Shown here one piece after another: positions 1 through 6,642 of a stretch of 64,000 nucleotides of DNA; within the stretch, counting starts at the first letter, position 1, and the number at the start of each line of letters is the position of its first letter. The DNA lies in NCBI RefSeq assembly GCF_030848495.1, contig NZ_JAVDDT010000008.1, positions 105,001 through 169,000 on the forward strand. The letters run 5' to 3'. The stretch is from Natronospira bacteriovora. Lineage in GTDB: Bacteria > Pseudomonadota > Gammaproteobacteria > Natronospirales > Natronospiraceae. The translations under genes and the position numbers were made by a program. Below the pieces are notes generated by a model. The model had not been told where the DNA came from, did no database searches, and saw only the letters and a list, made by a program, of their open reading frames with translations.

Positions 1-444
1 GTTCTGAACCGCATCCGGGCACATCGGGGCGTGGACTACGCCGCCCCCACCGGCACGCCGATCCGGGCGGCCGGGGATGGCCGGATTACCCTGCGCGGAC
101 GTCACGGCGGCTTGGGAAACACCGTGCAGATTCAGCACGGTGAGCGTTATTCCACCCTGTATGCACACATGTCGCGCTTTGCACGTGGCCATCAGGTAGG
201 CAGCCGGGTCCGCCAGGGTGAGGTCATCGGCTACGTGGGCCAGACCGGTCTGGCGACCGGCCCGCACCTGCACTATGAATTCCTGGTGGACGGGGTCCAC
301 CGCAACCCGGTCACGGTCGACTTTCCAGCCGCCGACCCGGTACCCGAACGGTATCGAGACGACTTTCTGACCACCACGGCCACCCTGATCGCCCACCTGG
401 ATATCGCACGCCCGGGGGAACGTCTGGCCGAGCGCTCGGACTGA
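1..444 (+). CDS. M23 family metallopeptidase, 3' part only
   Basis: This is the C-terminal part of a LytM/M23 zinc endopeptidase that cleaves peptidoglycan cross-links in the periplasm. The reading frame is open from base 1, so the start lies outside the window. The visible part begins with the HRGVD zinc-ligand motif (His and Asp, about residues 9-13 of the fragment) followed by the usual APTGTPIRAAGDG stretch. It carries the second metal motif HLH in GPHLHYEF. These are the M23 hallmarks. The gene ends 7 bases before anmK, a muropeptide-recycling kinase, and this pairing of an M23 peptidase with anmK and erpA is also seen in Pseudomonas. Any N-terminal signal, membrane anchor or LysM domain cannot be judged here. 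Confidence 0.9.
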   Translation, partial: VLNRIRAHRGVDYAAPTGTPIRAAGDGRITLRGRHGGLGNTVQIQHGERYSTLYAHMSRFARGHQVGSRVRQGEVIGYVGQTGLATGPHLHYEFLVDGVHRNPVTVDFPAADPVPERYRDDFLTTTATLIAHLDIARPGERLAERSD

Positions 445-451
445 GCCACTG

Positions 452-1552
452 ATGGCGAACCACCGCTTCATCGGCCTGATGAGCGGAACCAGCCTGGACG
501 GGGTGGATGCCTGCCTGGTGGATTTTGGCAGCAACTCGGCGACGATGCTGGGCTGTCATCACCGGCCCTTCGACCCGGAGTTGCGCAGGCTCCTCGTGCG
601 GCTGTGCCAGGATAGCCGGATCGCCCCGGAAACGCTGGCCGATGCCGAGCGCCAGCTCTGCGATCGCTACGCGGACGCCGTTCAGCAGCTGCTGTCTTCC
701 CTGTCGCTTTCCGGCACCGACGTGGTCGCCATCGGTAATCACGGTCAGACCATACGCCACCTGCCAAATCAGCACTTCAGCTGGCAGATTGGTAACCCCG
801 CCCGGCTCGCAGCGCTCTGCAATCTGCCCGTGGTGGCTGACTTTCGCAGCGGCGACATGGCTCGGGGCGGGCAGGGTGCGCCACTGGCCCCTGCCTTCCA
901 TGCCGCCTTCTTCGGGCACCCCGAGGAATGTCGCCTGGTGGTAAATCTGGGCGGTATCGCCAATGTTTCCCTGCTTCGCCCGAACCATGCCCCAGTCGGT
1001 TGGGACACCGGCCCGGCCAACACCCTGCTGGACGCCTGGTACCAAAGGCATCATGAAACCGCCAACTGGGATCCCGAAGGCCAGTGGGCGGCCAGCGGCG
1101 AGAGCCGGGCTGAATTACTGGAACGCTTGCTGGGCGACCCTTATTTTCAGCAGGCGCCTCCCAAGAGCACCGGGCCCGAACACTTCAATCTCGCCTGGCT
1201 GGCCCAGCACGCACCCGCCGCAATGAATGAGATGGGAGCCGCTGATGTTCAGGCAACGCTCGTCGAACTCAGCGTTCAACCGATAGCGGCCATTGCCCGA
1301 GCGAATCGTGTTGACCGGGTCATCGTCTGCGGCGGCGGAACCCACAACCGTACCCTGATGACACGGCTGCAGCATGACCTGGGGAATGTCCCGCTGGAGA
1401 GCAGCCAGGTCCACGGTCTCGACCCGGACCACGTGGAAAGCGCCGGCTTTGCCTGGCTGGCCCAGCAGCGCTGGTGTCAACAAGCGGTACCGCTGACAGC
1501 AGTCACGGGCGCCGACCGCGACGGCATCCTGGGCGGTCTCTGGCTGCCCTGA
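452..1552 (+). CDS. anmK: Anhydro-N-acetylmuramic acid kinase
   Basis: AnmK hydrolyses and phosphorylates 1,6-anhydro-N-acetylmuramic acid to MurNAc-6-phosphate in cytosolic cell-wall recycling. The 366-residue length is normal for the family. The N-terminal ATP-binding motif GLMSGTSLDGVD is intact, as are GNHGQTIRH, the NLGGIANVS stretch, GWDTGPANTLLD and the C-terminal VCGGGTHNRTLM phosphate loop. It follows the M23 peptidase by 7 bases and is probably cotranscribed with it. This window also encodes AmpD (about 18 kb), so both ends of the anhydro-muropeptide recycling route are present. Immediately downstream, in another frame, lies a probable ppk relic. Confidence 0.95.
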   Translation: MANHRFIGLMSGTSLDGVDACLVDFGSNSATMLGCHHRPFDPELRRLLVRLCQDSRIAPETLADAERQLCDRYADAVQQLLSSLSLSGTDVVAIGNHGQTIRHLPNQHFSWQIGNPARLAALCNLPVVADFRSGDMARGGQGAPLAPAFHAAFFGHPEECRLVVNLGGIANVSLLRPNHAPVGWDTGPANTLLDAWYQRHHETANWDPEGQWAASGESRAELLERLLGDPYFQQAPPKSTGPEHFNLAWLAQHAPAAMNEMGAADVQATLVELSVQPIAAIARANRVDRVIVCGGGTHNRTLMTRLQHDLGNVPLESSQVHGLDPDHVESAGFAWLAQQRWCQQAVPLTAVTGADRDGILGGLWLP

Positions 1553-1718
1553 CCTCGCCCTTCATCAGATTGTCACAGGCATGACCCAGGCTGATGCGCC
1601 CGCTTCCCAGGTTTGGGAGCTGCAGAACGATGGGCAATACCGCTTGCTGACACCTGGCCGAAACAAGCCACACACCGCACAGGCCTCCCTGCTTGAGGAT
1701 CTGGCAGAACGCAGTTGA
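1551..1718 (+). pseudogene. Probable relic of a polyphosphate kinase C-terminus
   Basis: A short open frame overlaps the anmK stop and ends with TGA at 1716-1718; the first ATG is at 1581 (45 codons). It reads like coding sequence, with VWELQNDGQYRLLTPGRNK followed by a short AQASLLEDL segment. From memory this matches the extreme C-terminal tail of polyphosphate kinase, which typically has a W/x-LQ-DG-Y-R-L pattern followed by an AQ-xLL segment. It points toward the 3' end of ppx, and in P. aeruginosa I recall ppk and ppx as convergent neighbours. The simplest reading is that ppk was deleted here, leaving its tail fused behind anmK. No good ribosome-binding site precedes the ATG. It could instead be a genuine small protein or chance. 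Confidence 0.45.
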
Positions 1719-1740
1719 GTCCGCTTCGGGAACCTCTGAC

Positions 1741-1763
1741 AAAAGGTTCTTCGCGGAGAACCT
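1741..1763 (-). terminator. Rho-independent terminator of ppx
   Basis: On the minus strand a perfect 7-bp stem AGGTTCT/AGAACCT with a 6-base loop is followed by TTTT. It lies about 10 bases beyond the ppx stop, as expected for a terminator of that gene. A run of A precedes the stem in the same reading direction's complement, so it may work weakly in both directions. Confidence 0.7.
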
Positions 1764-1774
1764 AAAAAGGTGCC

Positions 1775-3310
1775 TTAACTGCAAACCTCAAGGCGCAGGC
1801 CGGCAGCCTCTTCGAAATCAACCTCCTCCGCAAGGTCATCCGCCAGCAGGGGATGACGCTCCAGCCAACCTTCCGGCAGTGTCAGCGTCCAGGCCGTTGG
1901 CCGGTCGGCACTGAAGGCCAGGCTGGGTATCCCGTCCCGCGCCCGGTGCAGGACGATGGCCACCCGAAGCAGGCACGCGAGATGCAGACCGAAGGGGCGA
2001 TGCCGGTGGGCCAGCTCATCAAGCACGCGGCGTGAAAGCTTCTTGCGCTGTAATCGGGCAAGCACGGAGAGCATTGACTGATCATCGCGGGAGAACCCCG
2101 CCATGTCGGCGTGGCCGAGTATATAGCCCCCATGACGGTGGTGCTGACTGTGGGACACGGCCATGCCGATTTCATGCAGGCAGGCGGCCCAGCGGAGAAA
2201 CTCGCGGGTTTCCGGCCGCTGATCGAGACCCCAGGGTGCCGCAACGGCATCCCAGGCCTCCACGGCGGTTCTTGCAACGGCACGCCCATGGGCGCGATCC
2301 ATGCGATAACGCCCCATCATGACCGTGACCGTGCGATCACGCACATCCCGATGACGTATTCGCCCGGCCATGTCCTCCAGTAACCCCTCCCTCAGAGCCC
2401 CTGGCGCGATCTCCATGCATTCGATATCGAGTGCTTCGAAAACCGCACTAAGGATGGCAGTACCACCCGGAAGAATGGGGACCCGATCCGGCCGCAGCTC
2501 GGGGTAATCGTCCGCCTCCGGGCGTCCCCTCGCCACCAGGTCGTCACACAGGGCGGCAAGACTGTCGGGGGTGATGCCGGACTCGCTCCAGCCGCGGGCT
2601 TCGGCAATGGCGGCGATCGAGCGGATGGTTCCCGATGCACCGAGGGCCCGGCCCCAGCCGACCCGCCGATAGGCCGGCGCGACGCCACTGATTTCCCCCC
2701 GCGCGATCCTGAGCGCGCGCTTCATGGCAGATCGGCTCACCTCCCCGCCGTCGAAGCAACGCTCGGTCAAAGAAACCGAGCCCATGCCGAGTGATTCCAG
2801 CAGCTTTGGCCGGGCACCCTGACCAAGAATGACTTCCGTACTGCCCCCACCGATGTCCAGCACCAGACGGGCCTCCTCGCCCTCACTCACATCCGGTGTC
2901 GCCCCGGCGTAAATCAGCCGGGCTTCCTCGTAGCCGGAAATGATCTCGATGGGATGGCCGAGCGCGGCCTCAGCGGCCTCAAGGAAATCCCGGCTGTCAC
3001 CGGCACGGCGCAGGGCGTCGGTACCGACGGCACGAACCTGAGCGGAATCCATGCCCTTGAGGCGGTCACCGAAGCGGGACAGGCAGGACAGGGCGCGGGT
3101 GCGCGCTTCCGGCGCAAGATCACCATCATCGCTCAGGCCGCTGCGCAGTCGCACGGTTTCCTTGATGCGATCAATGACGTGCAGATCCCGGCCGTGCAAG
3201 CGCGCGACGATGAGATGAAAGCTGTTCGAGCCCAGATCGATGGCCGCGAGCAGGCGTTCACCGCGCGCCAACGGCCACCACTCCCTGACCTGCTCCACCA
3301 GTGGCCCCAT
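1775..3310 (-). CDS. ppx: Exopolyphosphatase (Ppx/GppA family)
   Basis: Ppx removes terminal phosphates from polyphosphate; the related GppA acts on pppGpp. The 511-residue length suits full-length Ppx with its C-terminal HD-like domain. The N-terminal ASKHA motif AAIDLGSNSFHLIVAR is intact, and VLDIGGGSTEVILG (about residues 150-165) is the second phosphate-binding loop. A C-terminal helical HD region contains CLHEIGMAVSHSQHHRHGGY. The start ATG at 3308-3310 precedes the motif by a normal distance. The gene stands alone, ends in a terminator, and faces the presumed ppk relic. No intact ppk is present in this window, so polyphosphate synthesis would have to be encoded elsewhere. Ppx rather than GppA is favoured by length, not proven. 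Confidence 0.9.
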   Translation of the reverse strand: MGPLVEQVREWWPLARGERLLAAIDLGSNSFHLIVARLHGRDLHVIDRIKETVRLRSGLSDDGDLAPEARTRALSCLSRFGDRLKGMDSAQVRAVGTDALRRAGDSRDFLEAAEAALGHPIEIISGYEEARLIYAGATPDVSEGEEARLVLDIGGGSTEVILGQGARPKLLESLGMGSVSLTERCFDGGEVSRSAMKRALRIARGEISGVAPAYRRVGWGRALGASGTIRSIAAIAEARGWSESGITPDSLAALCDDLVARGRPEADDYPELRPDRVPILPGGTAILSAVFEALDIECMEIAPGALREGLLEDMAGRIRHRDVRDRTVTVMMGRYRMDRAHGRAVARTAVEAWDAVAAPWGLDQRPETREFLRWAACLHEIGMAVSHSQHHRHGGYILGHADMAGFSRDDQSMLSVLARLQRKKLSRRVLDELAHRHRPFGLHLACLLRVAIVLHRARDGIPSLAFSADRPTAWTLTLPEGWLERHPLLADDLAEEVDFEEAAGLRLEVCS

Positions 3311-3343
3311 GCTCTCCCCTCCGAATCAAGCCCGGCATAAAGC

Positions 3344-3368
3344 AAAAGGGGGCGCCATTGGCACCCCC
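3344..3368 (-). terminator. Rho-independent terminator of erpA
   Basis: On the minus strand a GC-rich stem GGGGGTGCC/GGCGCCCCC (9 bp with one mismatch, 3-base loop) is followed by TTTTGCTTT. It sits about 35 bases beyond the erpA stop and upstream of the ppx start. Confidence 0.7.
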
Positions 3369-3403
3369 CGAGTCAAATCAAATTTTTCGCCTGCGCCACC
3401 GCT

Positions 3404-3778
3404 TCATACCGCAAATGAAGAACCGCAGCCACAGGTGGTACTGGCATTGGGGTTGCGGATCACGAACTGAGCCCCTTCCAGGCCCTCGCTGTAGTCGATC
3501 TCGGCACCCATCAGATATTGAACACTCATGGGGTCAACCAGCAGCGTGACGCCGCCCTTGTGGATCTCCGTATCACCGTCGACCACTTCTTCGTCGAAGG
3601 TGAAACCGTACTGGAAACCGGAACAGCCACCGCCGGTGACAAAGACCCGCAGCTTGAGCTGATCGTTGCTCTCTTCCTTGATCAGCTCGCTGACCTTGCG
3701 GGCCGCCGCATCGGTGAAAATCAGCGCATCCGCTTCGGCGGATGTATCACCCGGTATGTATGCTTCTGTGCTGCTCAT
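3404..3778 (-). CDS. erpA: Iron-sulfur cluster insertion protein ErpA
   Basis: ErpA is an A-type carrier that delivers Fe-S clusters to apoproteins, including IspG/IspH. The three ligand cysteines are present: one in [12 protein letters not shown] and two in the C-terminal TTCGCGSSF motif. [19 protein letters not shown] is characteristic of ErpA rather than IscA. The ATG at 3776-3778 was chosen because GGAGG lies about 8 bases upstream and the product (124 aa) then has the family's usual length; a start 11 codons earlier adds an unconserved leader. It precedes its own terminator. The anmK-erpA-bactofilin neighbourhood agrees with Pseudomonas. Confidence 0.95.
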   Translation of the reverse strand: MSSTEAYIPGDTSAEADALIFTDAAARKVSELIKEESNDQLKLRVFVTGGGCSGFQYGFTFDEEVVDGDTEIHKGGVTLLVDPMSVQYLMGAEIDYSEGLEGAQFVIRNPNASTTCGCGSSFAV

Positions 3779-3848
3779 GAAATCTCTGCCTCCTTCCAGC
3801 GGTGCGGGCACGCCCTCATGCCAACGCTGCCGGTCGATTCAGGGAGTT

Positions 3849-4370
3849 TCAGCTCCCGGAAACCTTGCCTTCACGGTGCTGGGCACCAGGGTCAAAACGA
3901 CCCTGCTGGCCACCGGGCTGTCGATTGGCCTGGCTGTCGGGCCGGGCAGCTCCGGGCTTGTCGCCAGCCGATTCGCTCCGCCCCTTTTCCAGCAGCAGCG
4001 GTCGTTCGGCGGGCTTGTGCACCATCTTGCCGTTGACGCTGGCTCCGACGGCCATCTCGACCAGGTTGTAATAGACATCTCCATTGACCTTGGCATGGGC
4101 TTCCAGTTCCAGGCGCTCCCTGGAATAAACATCGCCGGTGACCGTACCGTCCAGAACAATATGGGGCACCTTGACGTCACCTTCAATCACGCCATGCTGG
4201 CTGACGCTGATCACACAATGGTCACCGTCGGCCCTCACATTGCCGCGCACGGTGCCGTCCACATGCATGCCGCCCTGAAACGTCACATCACCGGTAATCT
4301 CGGTGTTGCGACCCACCAGGGTCTCGATTTTCGCGCTCTTGGCCTTGCTCTTGTTTCCGCTGCCAAACAT
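3849..4370 (-). CDS. Bactofilin (polymer-forming protein)
   Basis: Bactofilins polymerise into beta-helical filaments without nucleotides and act as scaffolds in cell shape and envelope tasks. The central region (about residues 18-120) is a repetitive beta-helix with the family pattern TEITGDVTFQGGMHVDGTVRG, then GVIEGDVKV, LDGTVTGDVYS and KVNGDVYY. The N-terminus MFGSGNKSKAK is short and basic. The C-terminal 50 residues are low-complexity, rich in Gly, Gln, Arg and Asp, and probably disordered. The ATG at 4368-4370 was chosen: an upstream TTG would add six residues but overlaps the GGAGG that serves this ATG. It lies upstream of erpA on the same strand, in a likely operon with the DUF6776-type gene. 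Confidence 0.9.
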   Translation of the reverse strand: MFGSGNKSKAKSAKIETLVGRNTEITGDVTFQGGMHVDGTVRGNVRADGDHCVISVSQHGVIEGDVKVPHIVLDGTVTGDVYSRERLELEAHAKVNGDVYYNLVEMAVGASVNGKMVHKPAERPLLLEKGRSESAGDKPGAARPDSQANRQPGGQQGRFDPGAQHREGKVSGS

Positions 4371-4467
4371 GCTCGGCACCGCCTCCAATCGTGTCAGATA
4401 ATCCCAATTCGCAGTTTATCAGGCTCGCTCAGGCTCAGCCTACCATGCCAGACCGCTGATCCGGACT

Positions 4468-5181
4468 TCACTGGCCGTTCGGCCATTCTCTACGCTCCTC
4501 AATGGCACTGCGGTTGCGCCCGGACGGCTGAACGCTGAGCTCCACCTCCTGCGGCTCGAAGCCCTCGGGAAGCTGAATCTCGCCATCGAAACCCTGAAAA
4601 TACCGGAAGGAAAAATGCAGAGCATCCCGATCGGACAGGGTGGCCAGATCCAGTGAATGGGGCTCACCGTCGAGGCGACCCTGCACGGTGATTCGGGCCT
4701 GTCCGTCTACCCGCCGGTCATGGGTGAGCGCCTGGATCAGCATCAGACTGTACTGGTAATGCCCAGGATCCCCGGTAGGGGTGATACTGAATTCCTGAAC
4801 CTGCAGTCCACGCTGCCCGTCTTCCGGACTGACAATGCCCCGGTAGAAGGCCAGTTCTTCGCGCAGTTGCTGAATATCGTCCTGCAGGCCCACCACATCC
4901 CGGCGCAGGTTCTCCCGGGCCGCCTGGCTGACTTCCTGCGCCCGCTCCAGGACAGCCACCTGCTCACGCAAGCGCTGTTCGGTTCTGGCAGCCTCGGCCA
5001 GATCACTTTCCATGCGCTCACGTTCCACCCGGGCTTCGCCACGAAAATAGCCGCCATCCGCCAGACCACGGTGATAGGCATAGGTGACCGCGGCAATGGC
5101 AAGCGCCAGCAGGATCAGGATGGTGATGCGATAGCGCCAGGGCCGATAGGCCTTGACCACCAGACTGTGGGTCGTACTCAT
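4468..5181 (-). CDS. DUF6776-type membrane protein with coiled coil
   Basis: The 237-residue protein has a short cytosolic N-terminus, one membrane helix (about residues 19-37, ILILLALAIAAVTYAYH), a long heptad-rich coiled coil (about residues 48-115) and a C-terminal beta-rich domain ending ELSVQPSGRNRSAIEERR. This layout matches the uncharacterised DUF6776 family, which often sits beside bactofilin genes in gammaproteobacteria; the family name is from memory. It is probably anchored in the inner membrane with the coiled coil in the periplasm. Proximity to the bactofilin gene suggests a link to the cytoskeletal scaffold, which is inference. It is divergent from hemJ. Confidence 0.75.
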   Translation of the reverse strand: MSTTHSLVVKAYRPWRYRITILILLALAIAAVTYAYHRGLADGGYFRGEARVERERMESDLAEAARTEQRLREQVAVLERAQEVSQAARENLRRDVVGLQDDIQQLREELAFYRGIVSPEDGQRGLQVQEFSITPTGDPGHYQYSLMLIQALTHDRRVDGQARITVQGRLDGEPHSLDLATLSDRDALHFSFRYFQGFDGEIQLPEGFEPQEVELSVQPSGRNRSAIEERREWPNGQ

Positions 5182-5310
5182 TGGACGGACAGCTCCGGGG
5201 GTTGCGTCGTCGGTTCAGCTGCCGAAGGGCGGCTCTGGTATCTTACGGCCAAGCGCAAACATCCGGAAGCCCGGGCCCGGAAAACGCCCGGATTCAAGGA
5301 CAGGGAAACG

Positions 5311-5724
5311 ATGCTGACACTCAAGGCCTTCCACGTCATATTCATGGTCACCTGGTTCGCCGGCCTTTTCTATCTGCCGCGGCTGTTCATCTACCATCTG
5401 GCCACCGAAGACCCCGGCGGCCGGAAACGCTTTGAGACCATGGAGTGGCGACTCTGGGTCATCATGAGTATTGGCGCCGCCCTGACGGTACTCAGCGGCC
5501 TGCTGCTGGTCGCCTTCTGGTGGTGGCCCATGCCGGCCTGGCTGCAGGCCAAGCTGCTGCTGGTAGCCGGCCTGCTGGTCTTTCACTTTCACTGCTTGAT
5601 CATCATGCGCCAGTTCCGTGAAGGGCGCATGCCCCATTCGGATCGCTTCCTGCGCCTGTTCAATGAAGCCCCGGCGATTGGCCTGATCGGCATCGTCCTG
5701 CTGGCCATGCTCAAGCCCTTCTGA
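5311..5724 (+). CDS. hemJ: Protoporphyrinogen IX oxidase HemJ
   Basis: HemJ oxidises protoporphyrinogen IX to protoporphyrin IX in haem synthesis at the inner membrane. The 137-residue length and four predicted membrane helices (about residues 5-25, 51-72, 79-98 and 117-135) suit the family. The N-terminal FHVIFMVTWFAGLFYLPRLF is the HemJ signature, with the first conserved His near residue 6 and further His residues in HFHC. The ATG at 5311 was chosen because the open frame upstream overlaps the opposite-strand gene and is not conserved. It converges with bfr with only 14 bases between stops. Haem supply beside bacterioferritin, a haem protein, may be more than chance. Confidence 0.88.
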   Translation: MLTLKAFHVIFMVTWFAGLFYLPRLFIYHLATEDPGGRKRFETMEWRLWVIMSIGAALTVLSGLLLVAFWWWPMPAWLQAKLLLVAGLLVFHFHCLIIMRQFREGRMPHSDRFLRLFNEAPAIGLIGIVLLAMLKPF

Positions 5725-5738
5725 GCAAGCGGCGCGGC

Positions 5739-6206
5739 TCACTCCACCTGGCTTTGCACGTAGTTCTCCAGGCCCATGCGATCGATCAGGCCAAGCTGGG
5801 TTTCGATAAAGTCCACATGTTCTTCCTCGTCACGAAGGATGGCGGCAAACAGATCCCGGGAGGCGTAGTCCCCAATGGACTCGGCATAGGCCACGGCGGC
5901 TTTCAGGTCGCCATGACCCGCCAGCTCGAGCTTGAGGTCGCATTCAAGGATTTCGCGCACATCCTCGCCGATCAGCAGCTTGCCCAGATCCTGGAGATTC
6001 GGCAGCCCCTCAAGGAAGAGGATTCGCTCGATCAGCTCATCGGCGTGCTTCATTTCATCGATGGATTCCTCGTACTCCTTCTTGCCGAGGCGCTCCAGAC
6101 CCCAGTCCTTGAGCATGCGGGCATGCAGAAAATACTGGTTGATGGCCGTCAACTCATTCTTGAGGATGGTGTTGAGGTGCTCGATGATCTTGGCGTCGCC
6201 ATTCAT
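5739..6206 (-). CDS. bfr: Bacterioferritin
   Basis: Bacterioferritin stores iron as a 24-mer shell with haem at subunit interfaces. The 155-residue protein begins [20 protein letters not shown] and aligns closely with E. coli Bfr. The ferroxidase ligands are present in [11 protein letters not shown], the [14 protein letters not shown] helix (with the haem-ligand Met near position 52), and the C-terminal [12 protein letters not shown]. The ATG at 6204-6206 has GGAGA 7 bases upstream; the longer frame adds seven unconserved residues. It lies downstream of bfd on the same strand, 110 bases apart, so the pair is probably coexpressed. Confidence 0.97.
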   Translation of the reverse strand: MNGDAKIIEHLNTILKNELTAINQYFLHARMLKDWGLERLGKKEYEESIDEMKHADELIERILFLEGLPNLQDLGKLLIGEDVREILECDLKLELAGHGDLKAAVAYAESIGDYASRDLFAAILRDEEEHVDFIETQLGLIDRMGLENYVQSQVE

Positions 6207-6316
6207 CTGGCCGTCTCCTTCGGGCAATTATCGCATTGCATGGGCAGGCACCCGCAGGCGGGTACCGGAGACTGGTCAGTCTAGACCAGAGGGCGGGGCG
6301 GTTGGAAGGTGCGCAG

Positions 6317-6520
6317 TCAGGCGGCAACGCCGGCCAGCATCTCGTCATGCCCGAGGGCGTGCAGGCGCTCGGCCAGATGGTGGCGGACAGCCATTTCGCA
6401 GCTGCCACAGGCCGTGGCCACCGCCAGCTCGTCCATCAGGGCATCAAAGGTGCGCGCCCCATTGTCGATGGCGCGAACGATGGCCTTGTCGCTGACGGCG
6501 TTGCAGATGCAGACATACAT
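6317..6520 (-). CDS. bfd: Bacterioferritin-associated ferredoxin
   Basis: Bfd is a small [2Fe-2S] protein that reduces and mobilises iron from bacterioferritin. The 67-residue length is typical. The four ligands are visible as MYVCIC at the N-terminus (Cys4 and Cys6) and ACGSC (Cys38 and Cys41). A Fur-box-like sequence lies about 50 bases upstream of the start, consistent with expression under iron starvation as described for bfd elsewhere. The gene is followed by bfr. Confidence 0.95.
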   Translation of the reverse strand: MYVCICNAVSDKAIVRAIDNGARTFDALMDELAVATACGSCEMAVRHHLAERLHALGHDEMLAGVAA

Positions 6521-6567
6521 GGCGGCGGCTCCGGGATCACTGGGCGATGCTCAGGATCCATACTAAT

Positions 6568-6592
6568 TGCAAATGAGAATGATTGTCAATTG
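6568..6592 (-). promoter_or_regulatory. Fur-box-like operator upstream of bfd
   Basis: The AT-rich stretch contains AAATGAGAATGATTGTCAAT, close to the Fur consensus of GATAAT-type repeats and imperfectly palindromic, flanked by TTGC/GCA. It lies 48-72 bases upstream of bfd. It is one of three such sites in the 6.5-13 kb iron region. Confidence 0.7.
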
Positions 6593-6601
6593 CAGTCAGA
6601 G

Positions 6602-6629
6602 AAAAAATCGAGGGCCGGGCCACCGGCCC
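6602..6629 (-). terminator. Rho-independent terminator of the TonB receptor gene
   Basis: On the minus strand a GGGCCGG/CCGGCCC stem with a 4-base loop is followed by TCGATTTTTT. It lies 14 bases beyond the receptor stop and just before the Fur site of bfd, so it insulates the two units. Confidence 0.75.
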
Positions 6630-6642
6630 GCCCCCGAGGTCC

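Noticed and set aside
4657..5310. Upstream extension of hemJ in the same frame (to 355 aa)
   Set aside because: It overlaps the opposite-strand DUF6776-type gene and lacks conservation; HemJ proteins are about 140 residues.
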